Source of the DNA: an unicellular cyanobacterium SU2
Lineage (GTDB): Bacteria; Cyanobacteriota; Cyanobacteriia; Cyanobacteriales; Microcystaceae
Direction of reading: 5' to 3'
NCBI GenBank assembly: GCA_002110465.1
Contig: NEED01000014.1
Coordinates: 62,001-126,000 of the forward strand
DNA length: 64,000 nucleotides
Positions 18,101-27,600 of the stretch are shown one piece after another. Each line of letters opens with the position of its first letter. The stretch's first letter is position 1. The notes under the pieces were generated by a model. That model did not search any database. It worked only from the letters and a program-made list of their open reading frames with translations, and was not told where the DNA came from. The position numbers were made by a program, and so were the translations under genes.

Positions 18101-19899
18101 CTCCCACGTTTCCTCATCTTAAAGGGCTAAAAAATGGAGATACTGCCAGTTCTGCTATTAAACAGGTGGCTTCGGGACGGTTTGGGGTAACGCCTGAATA
18201 TTTGATGAATGGCAAGCAATTAGAAATTAAGATGGCCCAAGGGGCAAAACCAGGGGAAGGAGGACAGTTACCAGGGAAAAAGGTCAGTTCCTACATTGCC
18301 ATGTTACGGCGGTCTAAACCTGGTGTTACCTTAATTTCTCCCCCGCCTCACCACGATATTTATTCTATTGAAGACTTGGCGCAGTTAATCTTTGACTTAC
18401 ATCAAATTAACCCGCAAGCGAAAGTTTCCGTGAAATTAGTGGCAGAAATTGGCATCGGAACCATTGCGGCCGGTGTGGCTAAAGCGAACGCCGATATTAT
18501 CCAAATTTCAGGGCATGATGGGGGAACAGGGGCATCACCCTTGAGTTCTATTAAACACGCTGGATGTCCTTGGGAATTGGGTATTACCGAAGTCCATCGG
18601 ATGTTGTTAGAAAATCAATTGCGCGATCGCGTCATTTTGCGTGCGGATGGAGGATTAAAAACCGGATGGGACGTAATGATGGCGGCGTTGATGGGGGCTG
18701 AACAATACGGTTTCGGGTCTATTGCCATGATTGCCGAAGGCTGTATTATGGCGCGTATTTGCCACACCAATAACTGTCCGGTAGGGGTTGCAACGCAACA
18801 AGAACGGTTGCGTCAACGGTTTACAGGGGTTCCTGAAAATGTGGTCAATTTCTTCTACTTTATCGCCGAAGAAGTCCGGTCTATTTTAGCGAAATTGGGT
18901 TATCGTTCCTTAGATGAAGTGATTGGACGGTCTGACCTTTTAATTCCTCGTGAGACGGCTAAATTAACCAAAACCCAAGCCTTAAACCTCGACTGCTTAA
19001 CTAAACTTCCTGATGTGAAAGAAGATCGCAGTTGGTTAAACCATGAAGCGGTTCACAGCAACGGAGATGTCTTAGATGATCGCATCTTAGCTGATCCCGC
19101 TATTCAGTCGGCTATTGAAGAGCAACGTTCGTCAACACAAAACATCAAAATTGTCAATACTGATCGCACGGTTGGGGCGCGTATTTCTGGGGTAATTGCC
19201 AAGAAGTACGGTAATACAGGCTTTGAAGGGGAATTAAACCTCAACTTCAAAGGTGCATCCGGTCAAAGTTTTGGGGCGTTTAACCTCCCTGGCATGATGT
19301 TACACCTGGAAGGAGAAGCCAACGATTATGTTGGTAAAGGAATGCACGGGGGAGAAATTGTGATTGTTCCCCACAAGGAAAGCACCTATGACCCGTCTAA
19401 TAGCGTAATTGTCGGTAATACCTGTTTATATGGTTCAACTGGCGGCGTTTTATATGCCAATGGTCGCGCGGGTGAACGGTTTGGAGTGCGTAACTCCCTC
19501 GGAAAAGCGGTTATTGAAGGTGCTGGCGATCACTGTTGTGAGTATATGACAGGAGGGGTGATCGTGGTTCTGGGAACCGTTGGCCGAAATGTAGGTGCAG
19601 GAATGACCGGAGGACTGGGTTACTTCTTGGATGAAGAAGGAAACTTCCCTGAAAAAGTGAACCCTGAAATTGTGGAAATTCAACGAATTTGTACTGAAGC
19701 AGGGGAATTACAGTTAAAAGAGTTAATTCAAACCCATGTTGACCGTACAGGAAGTCCCAAGGGTCAGATGATCCTCAATAATTGGGGTGAATATGTGAGT
19801 AAATTCTGGCAAGTTGTACCACCATCTGAAGCGAATAGTCCTGAAACCAACCCTAACCCTATTGCGGTTGAGGAGAAAACTTTAACCCCTGTTAAGTAA
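15199..19899 (+). CDS. glsF: Ferredoxin-dependent glutamate synthase (Fd-GOGAT)
   Basis: This 1566-residue enzyme makes two glutamates from glutamine and 2-oxoglutarate, with electrons from ferredoxin. The N-terminal glutamine amidotransferase starts at Cys36 ([13 protein letters not shown]) after removal of a propeptide. The FMN and [3Fe-4S] part holds Cys1182, Cys1188 and Cys1193 ([12 protein letters not shown]), and the C-terminal beta-helix domain follows (about 1270-1540). It matches the Synechocystis GlsF far better than NADPH-GOGAT, and no gltD is nearby. Residues 642-652 ([11 protein letters not shown]) are extra and encoded by a heptamer repeat at 17122-17154. Either the ATG at 15199 or that at 15217 may be the start; neither has a clear ribosome binding site. 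Confidence 0.95.
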   Translation: MDERTSMKKTNHLQSTHQPLSPYLGQKWLVEERDACGVGFIADVKGKGSHKLIEQALVALGCMEHRGGCSADNDSGDGSGVMTAIPRDVLAPWFTSKGLTMPPEEQLGVGMVFLPQDSSKRETERANVEAVVSAAKLTVLGWREVPVKPDVLGVQAKQNQPYIEQVMVTSPDGLSGDELDRLLYVVRSRIGKRLADDFYICSFSCRTIVYKGMVRSVVLGEFYEDLKNPNYSSQFAVYHRRFSTNTMPKWPLAQPMRLLGHNGEINTLIGNINSMAAREVHLNVPGWTSEDLEALTPIVNNDNSDSYNLDSALELLVRTGRSPLEAAMILVPEAHQNQPDLKEYPEITDFYQYYSGFQEPWDGPALLAFSDGKMVGACLDRNGLRPARYCITKDDYVVVGSEAGVVDLPESDIVEKGRLGPGQTIAVDLKSQEILKNWHIKQRISQQHPYGEWLQTFRQEISPQPFSDNILLDQPGQLLQQQTAFGYTAEDVEMIVVPMATQGKEPTFCMGDDIPLAVLSDKPHLLYDYFKQRFAQVTNPPIDPLRESLVMSLGMLLGERGNLLDPKPEDAKLLKIESPLLNETELDQIKTSEFKVTQLSTLFDLTTGPGGLKTALDRLCDEATQAVQDGSKIIILSDRALEVGSQKSEVGSINETTSYIPPLLAVGTVHHHLIKQGLRLQTSLVVDTAQCWSTHHFACLVGYGASAVCPYLTLETIRQWWHDPKTQKLMGNGKIETITLEEALGNYRHAVELGLLKILSKMGISLLASYHGAQIFEAIGLGPELVQMAFDGTTSRVGGLSTVELAEEIIAVHSRAFPSLTEKKLKNFGFINYRPGGEYHMNSPEMAKSLHKAVAAYKAGENGANQKAFDHYEMYQTYLKERPITALRDLLEFNGDRPSIPVAEVEPVEAIVKRFCTGGMSLGALSREAHETLAIAMNRLGGKSNSGEGGEDPTRFLTLSDVDASGNSPTFPHLKGLKNGDTASSAIKQVASGRFGVTPEYLMNGKQLEIKMAQGAKPGEGGQLPGKKVSSYIAMLRRSKPGVTLISPPPHHDIYSIEDLAQLIFDLHQINPQAKVSVKLVAEIGIGTIAAGVAKANADIIQISGHDGGTGASPLSSIKHAGCPWELGITEVHRMLLENQLRDRVILRADGGLKTGWDVMMAALMGAEQYGFGSIAMIAEGCIMARICHTNNCPVGVATQQERLRQRFTGVPENVVNFFYFIAEEVRSILAKLGYRSLDEVIGRSDLLIPRETAKLTKTQALNLDCLTKLPDVKEDRSWLNHEAVHSNGDVLDDRILADPAIQSAIEEQRSSTQNIKIVNTDRTVGARISGVIAKKYGNTGFEGELNLNFKGASGQSFGAFNLPGMMLHLEGEANDYVGKGMHGGEIVIVPHKESTYDPSNSVIVGNTCLYGSTGGVLYANGRAGERFGVRNSLGKAVIEGAGDHCCEYMTGGVIVVLGTVGRNVGAGMTGGLGYFLDEEGNFPEKVNPEIVEIQRICTEAGELQLKELIQTHVDRTGSPKGQMILNNWGEYVSKFWQVVPPSEANSPETNPNPIAVEEKTLTPVK
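17122..17154 (+). repeat. Heptamer repeat inside the glsF coding sequence
   Basis: The unit GAAGTCG is repeated about 4.7 times over 33 bases, with one variant. It encodes [11 protein letters not shown], in frame. In the Synechocystis enzyme, as I recall it, this stretch is absent and the chain runs directly from the strand before it to the conserved FIPPLLAVG. The unit has no stop codon in the sense frames. Confidence 0.85.
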
Positions 19900-19906
19900 C
19901 TTTTAT

Positions 19907-19927
19907 AAGGTGGGCAATGCCCACCTT
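19907..19927 (+). terminator. Hairpin after glsF
   Basis: AAGGTGGGC at 19907-19915 pairs with GCCCACCTT at 19919-19927 with a three-base loop. The stem is nine perfect base pairs. It is followed by AATTCTGT, a weak U-run, so termination efficiency is uncertain. Confidence 0.65.
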
Positions 19928-19963
19928 AATTCTGTACTTCTCTCAGATTGATTATTAGTTTTT

Positions 19964-20251
19964 ATGCACATTATTTCTCGTAAAGCATTGCATCAATTCT
20001 GGGAGAGATATCCTGATAGTAAAAATAGCTTAACTCGTTGGTTTAAACTCATCAAATCTGCTGATTTTCAAAGTTTTGAAGAATTACGTTCTGTTTTTCC
20101 AAGTGCTGATTTAGTCAATGATTTAATTGTGTTTAATATTGGAGGTAATAAATATCGTTTAATCGCTTCAATTCACTTTAATCGTCAGAAGGTTTATATT
20201 CGTTATATATTGACTCATTCAGAGTACGACAAAGACAAATGGACAACTTAA
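19964..20251 (+). CDS. higB: HigB-type mRNA interferase toxin
   Basis: The 95-residue protein matches HigB toxins: MHIISRKALHQFWERYPDSK at the start, the core DLIVFNIGGNKYRLIASIHF, and the end VYIRYILTHSEYDKDKW. These RelE-fold toxins cut mRNA on the ribosome. The overlapping gene downstream encodes the antitoxin (13-base overlap, toxin first, as usual for higBA). The gene is AT-rich and lies in a cluster with two other toxin-antitoxin pairs. Confidence 0.9.
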   Translation: MHIISRKALHQFWERYPDSKNSLTRWFKLIKSADFQSFEELRSVFPSADLVNDLIVFNIGGNKYRLIASIHFNRQKVYIRYILTHSEYDKDKWTT

Positions 20252-20655
20252 CAATCCTTCCCCCAAATATTAACACTCATTGGTTGGCTATTGCGCCTGT
20301 TCTGATGATTCGTAATGAAGAGGAGTATGATCAAGCTGTTGAACGATTAAATGCGTTAATTGATGAAATTGGTACAAATGAGGAACATCCCCTTTATAAT
20401 TTATTGGAGACTTTGGGAACATTAATTGAAGTCTATGAATCAGAACATTATCCTGTAGCTAATTGTAGTGGTAATGAGATATTAGCTTATTTAATGGAGG
20501 AATATGGATTAACTGTATTTGATTTACCTGAAATTGGTACACCTCAGATAATAGAGAATATTTTAAGTAAAAATCAAGGGTTAACTTTTCATCAAATTCA
20601 ACAGTTAGCAGAACGTTTTAACGTAAATCATCAAGTATTTATGACACAGTTATAA
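20239..20655 (+). CDS. higA: HigA-type antitoxin, transcriptional regulator
   Basis: The 138-residue product follows higB with a 13-base overlap. It has the typical HigA N-terminal half (EYDQAVERLNALIDEIGTNEEHPLYNLLETL) and a C-terminal helix-turn-helix (GLTVFDLPEIGTPQIIENIL then LTFHQIQQLAERFNVNHQVF). HigA neutralises HigB and normally represses its own operon. The start of the HTH region differs from the usual motif (PEIGSQGV...LNGKRELN), so DNA binding may be weaker; that is a guess. ATG at 20239 is the only good start. Confidence 0.87.
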   Translation: MDNLTILPPNINTHWLAIAPVLMIRNEEEYDQAVERLNALIDEIGTNEEHPLYNLLETLGTLIEVYESEHYPVANCSGNEILAYLMEEYGLTVFDLPEIGTPQIIENILSKNQGLTFHQIQQLAERFNVNHQVFMTQL

Positions 20656-20663
20656 CCAGAAAA

Positions 20664-20774
20664 ATGAAACAATACACAGTGATTTATGAAAGTTGAAGTG
20701 GCTGTTTAGAAAACGCTATCAAAGATGGAGATAATAAGGAACTTGAATCAAATTCTTCAATTCCTGTTCAGTAA
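20664..20774 (+). pseudogene. Decayed HicB-like antitoxin remnant
   Basis: The frame from the ATG at 20664 reads MKQYTVIYES, then a TGA, then SGCLENAIKDGDNKELESNS and SIPVQ with a stop. The start matches the first strand of HicB antitoxins (KQYTVIYE) and the end is like their EAIKDG...IP tail, but the middle is missing. It is an internally deleted, nonsense-interrupted copy. No HicA remnant was seen. Confidence 0.4.
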
Positions 20775-20794
20775 TCACCAACTTATAATTCTCG

Positions 20795-20827
20795 TAACCC
20801 CTTTCCTGAGTGAGAGGGGTTATTTTT
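20795..20827 (+). terminator. Intrinsic terminator of higBA
   Basis: TAACCCCT (20795-20802) pairs with AGGGGTTA (20815-20822), followed by a run of five T (20823-20827). It lies about 140 bases after the higA stop. Confidence 0.75.
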
Positions 20828-20923
20828 AAGACCTGATATTGGTTTTTTAAAACTATAGCGAGTTTTTGAAAACTTGTTTACACTAAAAAAGTAAACGTTT
20901 GATACAAGTGAGGCTGAGAAGAG

Positions 20924-21118
20924 ATGGAGTATCTTAGGATAGAGAGAGCTTTAAATAGGGTCGTCGGTGATTCGATAACTGAAGGACGCTTTTATCAAAC
21001 TGCTGGAGAATTTGAGAACATACTGAACGACACAAGAACAACTCCCAGAGAGAAGGCAGTTCAGATCGCAGAAGTCATTGAGAGAGGTATCATTAATTCT
21101 GCTCAAGAAAATTCATAA
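20924..21118 (+). CDS. Small hypothetical protein
   Basis: A 64-residue, mostly charged helical protein (MEYLRIERALNRVVGDSITE) lies in the toxin-antitoxin cluster. I recognise no family. A purine-rich GAGAAGAG lies just before the ATG at 20924. It ends just before a HIP1 site at 21120. It might be a lone antitoxin or regulator, but nothing in the sequence shows this. Confidence 0.45.
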   Translation: MEYLRIERALNRVVGDSITEGRFYQTAGEFENILNDTRTTPREKAVQIAEVIERGIINSAQENS

Positions 21119-21186
21119 GTGCGATCGCTGATCTCGTAGGTTGAGTTGACGACAGGAAATCCAACCAATAACCCTTAAACTTAACA

Positions 21187-21450
21187 TTAATACTGATAGA
21201 CTTGACCACGAGATGCTATTAATAGAACAGTAATTCGCTGTTGGGAGTCATCAACTATATAAATCACACGCCAATCACCAATTCGATAACGAAAACGTCC
21301 TGATAGTTTTCCTTTAAGTGCTTTAATATTAGGATGTTGATAAGGATTTTGACAAAGTTGATCAAAACAACGATTTAATCGAGACGTTAACGAGTTATCA
21401 GCTTGTTCATAAAATTTCTGTGCTTTGCGAGTTAAAACTAAATCATACAT
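21187..21450 (-). CDS. RelE/ParE-family toxin
   Basis: The 87-residue protein has the RelE/ParE core: MYDLVLTRKAQKFYEQADNS, then NPYQHPNIKALKGKLSGRFR and YRIGDWRVIYIVDDSQQRIT. These toxins cut ribosome-bound mRNA (RelE) or inhibit gyrase (ParE); which applies cannot be said. I chose the ATG at 21450. It overlaps the antitoxin gene upstream by eight bases, as expected for coupled toxin-antitoxin genes. The end is followed by a short gap to the next, oppositely oriented, genes. Confidence 0.87.
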   Translation of the reverse strand: MYDLVLTRKAQKFYEQADNSLTSRLNRCFDQLCQNPYQHPNIKALKGKLSGRFRYRIGDWRVIYIVDDSQQRITVLLIASRGQVYQY

Positions 21451-21673
21451 CACGGCGAATAGCTTTAAATGATACGACATCGCCTATTAATGCTTGTTTT
21501 TCTGCTTCCCTTAACTCATCTTCAAAACCAGCAATGTTCAATAACTCTTGCGTTGCATCATTATCTTCTTTTTCTACTAAATAAGCCAAAAAATCAGCAG
21601 CCACTAATAGCTTTTCTGCTGAGAGTTGATCCACATAGGATTTAACTTGCTGGCGAAACTCTTGATTTTGCAT
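21443..21673 (-). CDS. Antitoxin partner of the RelE/ParE toxin
   Basis: The 76-residue product (MQNQEFRQQVKSYVDQLSAE, ending FKAIRRDV) is acidic and helical, and precedes the toxin with an eight-base overlap. It is of the kind that pairs with RelE/ParE toxins in cyanobacteria; no DNA-binding motif is clear. The ATG at 21673 is preferred to a TTG five codons upstream. Its function is inferred from position. Confidence 0.72.
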   Translation of the reverse strand: MQNQEFRQQVKSYVDQLSAEKLLVAADFLAYLVEKEDNDATQELLNIAGFEDELREAEKQALIGDVVSFKAIRRDV

Positions 21674-21916
21674 AAATAAAGCAGCCAATATTTGACCACA
21701 ATTATATCATAAATGTTGGTAAGTGATCTCCGCTCTTGTAGGTTGGGTTGACACAAGGAAACCCAACAATCTACGGCTTTAAAAATATTTATTCTTGACC
21801 TATCTTATCATCAAATATTAATCTATTTGAAGACCCTCACATTAAATTATAAACACCTGCAATGAAAAAGAAGATACAATAACAATAAGATTGTGCCTAT
21901 CTTAAATAAACTGTTT

Positions 21917-22177
21917 ATGAAAGCCTACGAATTAATTGCTAATGTGACTGCTGATGGAAAAATTCAATTACCTGATTTTTGTCTCTCTTCTACATCATCA
22001 CACCCATCAACAGTTAAAGTCATTATTTTAGTTTCTGAACCCGAAGAAATTAACGCTCAATTAAGTGATTTAGACGATAATTTTTCAGAAGAAAGCTTTA
22101 AGAAATCTTGGCAACAAGCAATAACAGGTGAAACTGTTCCCCTATCCCAATTATGGGAGAAAACAGAGCTTGACTGA
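21917..22177 (+). CDS. Antitoxin of a second RelE-type pair
   Basis: The 86-residue product starts MKAYELIANVTADGKIQLPD, the beta-hairpin start found in cyanobacterial antitoxins related to AbrB/MazE-like proteins. The C-terminal half is acidic (SEEPEEINAQL, then WQQAITGETVPLSQLWEKTE). The toxin gene overlaps its end by eight bases. I use the ATG at 21917 because the typical N-terminus starts there. Function is inferred from context. Confidence 0.72.
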   Translation: MKAYELIANVTADGKIQLPDFCLSSTSSHPSTVKVIILVSEPEEINAQLSDLDDNFSEESFKKSWQQAITGETVPLSQLWEKTELD

Positions 22178-22514
22178 CATTTCACCCATTGAAATTAAAG
22201 CAACCCGTGAATTTCAACGAAAAGTCAGATTATTATCTCAAAAATATCGTAACATTCAAGCTGATTTACACCCAATTTTAGAAAAAATTAGATTAGGAGA
22301 AATATTAAGTGATCGCGTCCCTGGAATTCAATCTATTGTTTATAAGCTTCGGATTAAAAACACTGATATTCAAAAAGGGAAAAGTGGTGGATATCGTCTA
22401 ATTTACTGGCTTCAAACAATCGATAACATTGTGTTATTGGATATTTATACAAAATCTGAGCAAGAAAATATTACCATAACAAAAATCAAGCAAATTATCA
22501 CAAATTTTGAGTAA
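22170..22514 (+). CDS. RelE-like toxin of the second pair
   Basis: The product, about 114 residues from a TTG at 22170, has the RelE-like core: IKATREFQRKVRLLSQKYRN, then VYKLRIKNTDIQKGKSGGYR and LIYWLQTIDNIVLLDIYTKS. The GGYRLIYW strand and the terminal beta-strand fit a ribosome-dependent RNase fold. A longer frame exists from 22128, but TTG at 22170 puts the start at an eight-base overlap with the antitoxin stop, the same spacing as in the neighbouring pair. Target RNA is unknown. Confidence 0.82.
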   Translation: MTDISPIEIKATREFQRKVRLLSQKYRNIQADLHPILEKIRLGEILSDRVPGIQSIVYKLRIKNTDIQKGKSGGYRLIYWLQTIDNIVLLDIYTKSEQENITITKIKQIITNFE

Positions 22515-22603
22515 GTCATCTCCAATCTTTAGTCTGATCGCCAATCTTTATTGAGTATAACAATACCATAGATTTAGGTTATTCCACTTCACTTTTTCAT
22601 CGG

Positions 22604-23407
22604 TTAGTTTGACCCAGCATTGTTGGTTAATTTAGTTCCACAAATTTTACAAAAATTAGCATCTCGATCATGCAATCTTAAGCCACAATGGGAACAAACT
22701 TTATCCCCTGGTTGGGTGATATGAAATATTTTTTGGGTTAAAATTCCAATTTGCCAAGGAATTAAAATGATTCCTGAAAATATCATCAACACGGTCAAAA
22801 TTCTACCTGCTTGTGATAGGGGAATTACATCACCAAAACCCACCGTTGTCATGGTGACAACAGAGAAATATAAGGCATCAAAAAAATCATCAAAAACTTC
22901 TGGATTTGTTTGATGTTCAACTTGGTAAATTGCCCCTGAATAAACAAAAATCAAGGAAAACAAAATCAAGAATATTCTAATAATAACAATCGTATCTTCT
23001 GACTTTACCTTAAATAAAAAAGCCTCAAAATTAACTAATCTAATTAATCGCAAAACTCGAAACCAACGAAGAACGCGAATATAACGAATATCAATTAAAC
23101 CAATAAACAGAGGTAAAATTGCTAGTAAATCGATAAAAGAAAAAATACTAAAAACAAATTCTCTTTTAGATTCAGCACACCAAAATCTAGTTACGTATTC
23201 TAATGTAAAAATACCAAGAATTACTATATCTATTTGTTGTAAGACAGAAGTTAAATAACTAGAGATAGGATAAGTTTCAACAACAAAAATAACTGAAGAC
23301 AAAAGAATTAGCCATAAAATTACTAGGTTAATTGTAATTCCTATTGGGCTATCAAAATCATCTAAATAATGGGCTATTTGGCTGCGTATTTTTAATTTAT
23401 AATCCAC
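22604..23407 (-). CDS. Voltage-gated-type potassium channel with C-terminal zinc ribbon
   Basis: The 267-residue protein has six membrane segments. The S4-like helix has repeated arginines (RYIRVLRWFRVLRLIRLV, about residues 105-125), and the pore loop carries the K+ selectivity filter TTVGFGD (about residue 190). After the last helix the chain ends with CSHCGLRLHDRDANFCKIC, a C-x2-C...C-x2-C zinc ribbon at about residues 238-258. Such a zinc ribbon is unusual for a channel and could sense metal or redox, or support tetramers. The protein would act in the plasma membrane. It lies 10 bases from gloB on the same strand, so they may be transcribed together. Confidence 0.88.
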   Translation of the reverse strand: MDYKLKIRSQIAHYLDDFDSPIGITINLVILWLILLSSVIFVVETYPISSYLTSVLQQIDIVILGIFTLEYVTRFWCAESKREFVFSIFSFIDLLAILPLFIGLIDIRYIRVLRWFRVLRLIRLVNFEAFLFKVKSEDTIVIIRIFLILFSLIFVYSGAIYQVEHQTNPEVFDDFFDALYFSVVTMTTVGFGDVIPLSQAGRILTVLMIFSGIILIPWQIGILTQKIFHITQPGDKVCSHCGLRLHDRDANFCKICGTKLTNNAGSN

Positions 23408-23416
23408 AATTATACT

Positions 23417-24190
23417 CTAAAAATTATCTTTCATCCCTCGTATTTTACCAAAAACTCTGGCCGGATCTTTCATTCCTGATATTGACTGGAAACTAACACT
23501 ATCCCATCGCAAAAAAGGATTTGTTTGTTTTTCTTCTCCTAACAAAGAAGGAACTGTTGCTTTTCCTTGTTGACGAAACTCCTTAACTTGGTTATATCTC
23601 GTTTGTAAAGCTATGTTATCAGGATCAACGGTTACTGCAAATTGAAGATTTTTTAAGGTATATTCATGGGCGCACCAAACACGAGTATTATCAGGCAAAT
23701 TCCGTAACTTTTCTAAAGAGTTAACCATTTGCGCTGGAGTTCCCTCAAATAACCGTCCACACCCTCCTGCAAATAAGGTATCGCCACAGAACAATTCGCC
23801 AGTATCTTGGGCTGATTCTGGGGGAAAATAGTAAGCGATATGGGCGCGAGTGTGTCCAGGAACAAAGAAAACTTCTGCCACTCGGTTAGCAAATTCAACG
23901 CGATCGCCTTCTTTTAAAAATACTTGTTGATGAGGAATTCTACCGCGATCTTCTATTCCTCCATAAACACAAAGCTTAGGAAATTGTTCAATTAAGGCAT
24001 TATTTGCCCCAACATGATCATAATGGTGATGGGTATTAAAAATAGCCACTAATTGGGCTTCTAATTTATCTAAACATTTTAAAACAGGCGTAGCTTCAGC
24101 CGGATCAACCACAGCCGCAGTATGGGTATTAGGATCATGAAGGACAAAAATATAGTTGTCAGATAGGGCAGCAAGTCGTTTAATATCCAT
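23417..24190 (-). CDS. gloB: Hydroxyacylglutathione hydrolase (glyoxalase II)
   Basis: The 257-residue enzyme has the metallo-beta-lactamase motif THHHYDHVG (about residues 53-61), a second metal His in GHTRAHIAY (about 115) and CGDTLFAGGCGRLFEGTP (about 136-153). It hydrolyses S-lactoylglutathione to lactate and glutathione, the second step of methylglyoxal removal, in the cytosol. The C-terminal residues around NPFLRWDS are typical of the family. The ATG at 24190 gives MDIKRLAALSDNYIFVLHDP. It is ten bases upstream of the K+ channel gene on the same strand. Confidence 0.95.
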   Translation of the reverse strand: MDIKRLAALSDNYIFVLHDPNTHTAAVVDPAEATPVLKCLDKLEAQLVAIFNTHHHYDHVGANNALIEQFPKLCVYGGIEDRGRIPHQQVFLKEGDRVEFANRVAEVFFVPGHTRAHIAYYFPPESAQDTGELFCGDTLFAGGCGRLFEGTPAQMVNSLEKLRNLPDNTRVWCAHEYTLKNLQFAVTVDPDNIALQTRYNQVKEFRQQGKATVPSLLGEEKQTNPFLRWDSVSFQSISGMKDPARVFGKIRGMKDNF

Positions 24191-24253
24191 AAATGATGGT
24201 GAAATTCAGCTAACATTAATTATATTTTTTAGTTTAATATAAATTTGATCAAC

Positions 24254-24649
24254 ATGATGAAAACTCTCAATAATTCTGTTTCACGAACATGGACAATAAT
24301 TTATTTACGACTTCTTGCATTTATCTTGTTATATGGGGGACTTATCCATGTTGGCAATATCTTAGGGTTCGGTGAAATTCCCTGGCAGGAAACCCCTATT
24401 CACTGGCAAATTATGGATATTGTCTTGCTTATTTTTGATTTGACAACATCCATTGGCTTATGGTTTAAAAAAACTGAAGCGATTATTGCTTTTTTGATGG
24501 GAATCATGTTACTACAAATTGTTCCTTACACTATTTTTCGTCAATATTTTATTACTGTTCCTCAAGATAATGTTACTTTAAATGGTCTTATTATTACTGA
24601 ATTAATTTTGATAATAATTTTAGTCACTCTTATCGTTCTAAAAAAATAG
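24254..24649 (+). CDS. Small membrane protein, four predicted helices
   Basis: The 131-residue protein has four hydrophobic segments (about residues 17-37, 52-70, 77-97 and 106-128 of the ATG-24254 form) and no recognised domain. It precedes the GH38 gene with 19 bases between stop and next ATG, so the two are probably one operon. Similar cyanobacterial proteins are annotated as hypothetical membrane proteins. Starts at 24254 (MMKTLNNSVSRTWTI) or 24257 are both possible. AT-rich like its neighbour. Confidence 0.65.
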   Translation: MMKTLNNSVSRTWTIIYLRLLAFILLYGGLIHVGNILGFGEIPWQETPIHWQIMDIVLLIFDLTTSIGLWFKKTEAIIAFLMGIMLLQIVPYTIFRQYFITVPQDNVTLNGLIITELILIIILVTLIVLKK

Positions 24650-24668
24650 TTTGGTTAAGGAAAAAGTT

Positions 24669-27600
24669 ATGACAATTATTGAAACCCTTGAGAAACTTCG
24701 CCAATTAACCCAAATTGATCTTCAATCTTCTTGGGTTAGCGTTTCTAATGAAATTAATTTTGAGTCTCTTGATATTAATTCTTGGGAACCTATTCAATTA
24801 AATGAGAAAGGTTATATTATTTGGCAAGCCGGAAGAAAAATTAAATGGTTAGCTAAAAAAATTGCTATTCCTGAAAAGATTAATGGTTATTCTTTGTCAG
24901 GGTTAACCGTCAGATTAGCTTTAACTTGGTGGGCTGAAAATGCAAAAATATTTGTTAATAATAAATTAGTGCAAGAAGGAGATTTGTTTGACTCTTCCGC
25001 TAGAATTTTAGTTACTCCATCGGCTAAACCAGGAGAAGAATTTTTAATATTATTACGGTTGGTGAGTCCTGATCATGATATTGGTGGATTGATGAATTCT
25101 AGACTTATTTTTGAAACAAATACAAGTTTGATTGAACCTGGTTTTTTCGCTAATGAATTAACGATATTGTACAATTATTTATCCACTTTTGAAACAGAAA
25201 AATTAGATTATTTTAAAACATTAATTAGTGAAATAAATTGGGATGTTGTTAGTGACAAAAAAGCTTTTGATCAGAATCTATTAGAATTACGTCAGACCCT
25301 CGAACCTCTAGCAAAAAATATAAAAAAACACTCCTTGAATTTATTAGGACACGCTCATTTAGATATGGCTTGGTTATGGCCAGTTGATGAAACCTGGGAT
25401 GTTGGCGAACGAACATTTTCTTCAGTTATTAACCTACAAAAAGAATTTCCTGAGCTTATTTTTGGTCATACAACCCCTGTACTTTATGAATGGATAGAAA
25501 AACATCGTCCGCAGCTTTTTAAAGCGATTATAGAAGCTTATCAACAAGGGAAATGGGAAATCTTAGGGGGGATGTGGGTTGAACCCGAAGTTAATTTATC
25601 ATCAGGAGAATCAATCGTTAGGCAACTTCTCTATGGACAACGTTATTTCAAAGAGAAATTCGGAAAAACAACCCAAGTGGCGTGGCTTCCCGATAGCTTT
25701 GGTTTTACTTGGCAATTACCTCAAATTTTTCAACAAAGTGGAATAAAATATTTTGCCACAGGTAAACTCCATTGGAATACTACAGTCAAATTTCCTCATG
25801 GATTTTTTTATTGGCAATCTCCTGATGGAACCCAATTATTAACTTTAATTTCTCCTCCCAATGTTACGGGAGTTATGGATACAAATCCTTTAGTTATGAC
25901 TGATTATTCTATCGCCTGGAAACAACAAACAGGGTTAAAAGATGCTTTATGGTTGCCTGGGGTAGGAGATCATGGAGGAGGGCCAAGCCGTGATATGTTA
26001 GAGGTTCAAACTCGCTGGAAACAGTCTCCATTTTTTCCTAAAATCCAGTTTACTCAAGCTATTAATTATTTAGAAAAACTAGAAAATATTGCTAATAATA
26101 TTCCTGTTTGGAAGGATGAACTTTATTTAGATTTACATCGTGGTTGTTATACAACCCATGCTGATCAAAAATCATATAATCGTCGCTGCGAGGATTTGTT
26201 ATATCAAGCGGAATTATGGTTATCTATCTCAAGAATTATCCAAGATAAAATAGTTGATTTGAATGATAAGAAGTCTTTAGAGAAAGCTTGGAAAAAAGTT
26301 CTTTTTAATCAATTTCATGATATTTTGCCAGGAACTTCAATTCCTGAAGTATTTGTTAAAGCAAATCAAGATTGGCAAGAAGTGATTAAAACGGGTCAAA
26401 CCTTATTAGATGATTCTTTACAAGCGATCGCCGCTCAAATTTCCTTACCAAAGCCACCCCAAGCTGATGCTATTCCTTTAATTGTTTTCAACTCCCTGAA
26501 TTGGCAAAGATCAGAAGTTGTTGAATGTGCAGTGGCTAAAAAAAATTGGACTATTTATGATTTAGAAGGTCATCAATTAACCTCTCAATGGTCAATCGAT
26601 AGTAAACTTTTATTTGTAGCAGAAAATATTCCCTCAATTGGATATCGTATTTTTTGGTTATGTCCCAGTAATAAAACTCCAGCAATTATTAAAAAAACTG
26701 ATAGTAAAGATTATAGATTAGAAAATAAATACTTAAAAGTTTGGATCAATCCTGAAACAGGAAATATAGACAGTATTGTTGATAAAACTAATCAAAAAGA
26801 AATAATAAAAGGGCAATTTAATCAACTACAAGGATTTCAAGATCAGGGACAATATTGGGATGCTTGGAATATCGATCCTAATTATCATAATTATCCCTTA
26901 CCAGAAACTCAGTTAACAGCAATAGAATACTTAGAAACAGGACCAATACAATCGACAATCAGAGTGATTCGACAACTAGGAAACTCAGAATTTTCTCAAG
27001 ATTATAGCTTACAAATTAACTCAAGAATTCTCAAAATAAAAACCCAAGTTAATTGGCAAGAAAATTATGTGTTAGTCAAAGCATCTTTCCCATTAAATTT
27101 AGAGGGTGATTATACAACTTATGAAATTCCTTTCGCAGCGATTGAAAGAACAAATAACCCTAAAACTCCAGAAGAAAAAGCGAAATGGGAAGTTCCTGCA
27201 TTAAGATGGGCTGACTTAACAGATAAGTCTAAAAACTATGGAGTAAGTATCTTAAATGACTGTAAATATGGTTATGATAGCCAAAAAGATCACCTCAGAC
27301 TTACTCTCTTAAAAAGTCCCCATTGGCCTGACCCTAATTGCGATCGCGGTTTACATTCTTTTACCTATGCTGTTTATCCTCATCAAGGAAGTTGGCAAGA
27401 CGGTAAAACAGTACAACGAGGATATGAATTCAATATCCCCCTAAAACTTATCTTTCCCCAGCAAAATAACCCGAGTCATCCCGCTAAATTACCACCTGTC
27501 AATCAATTCTTAGATTTGGGGTCAGATAACTTAATTTTGTCTGCTTTTAAATCATCTGAAAATAATCCGAACGCTTGGATTTTACGATGCTATGAGTCTC

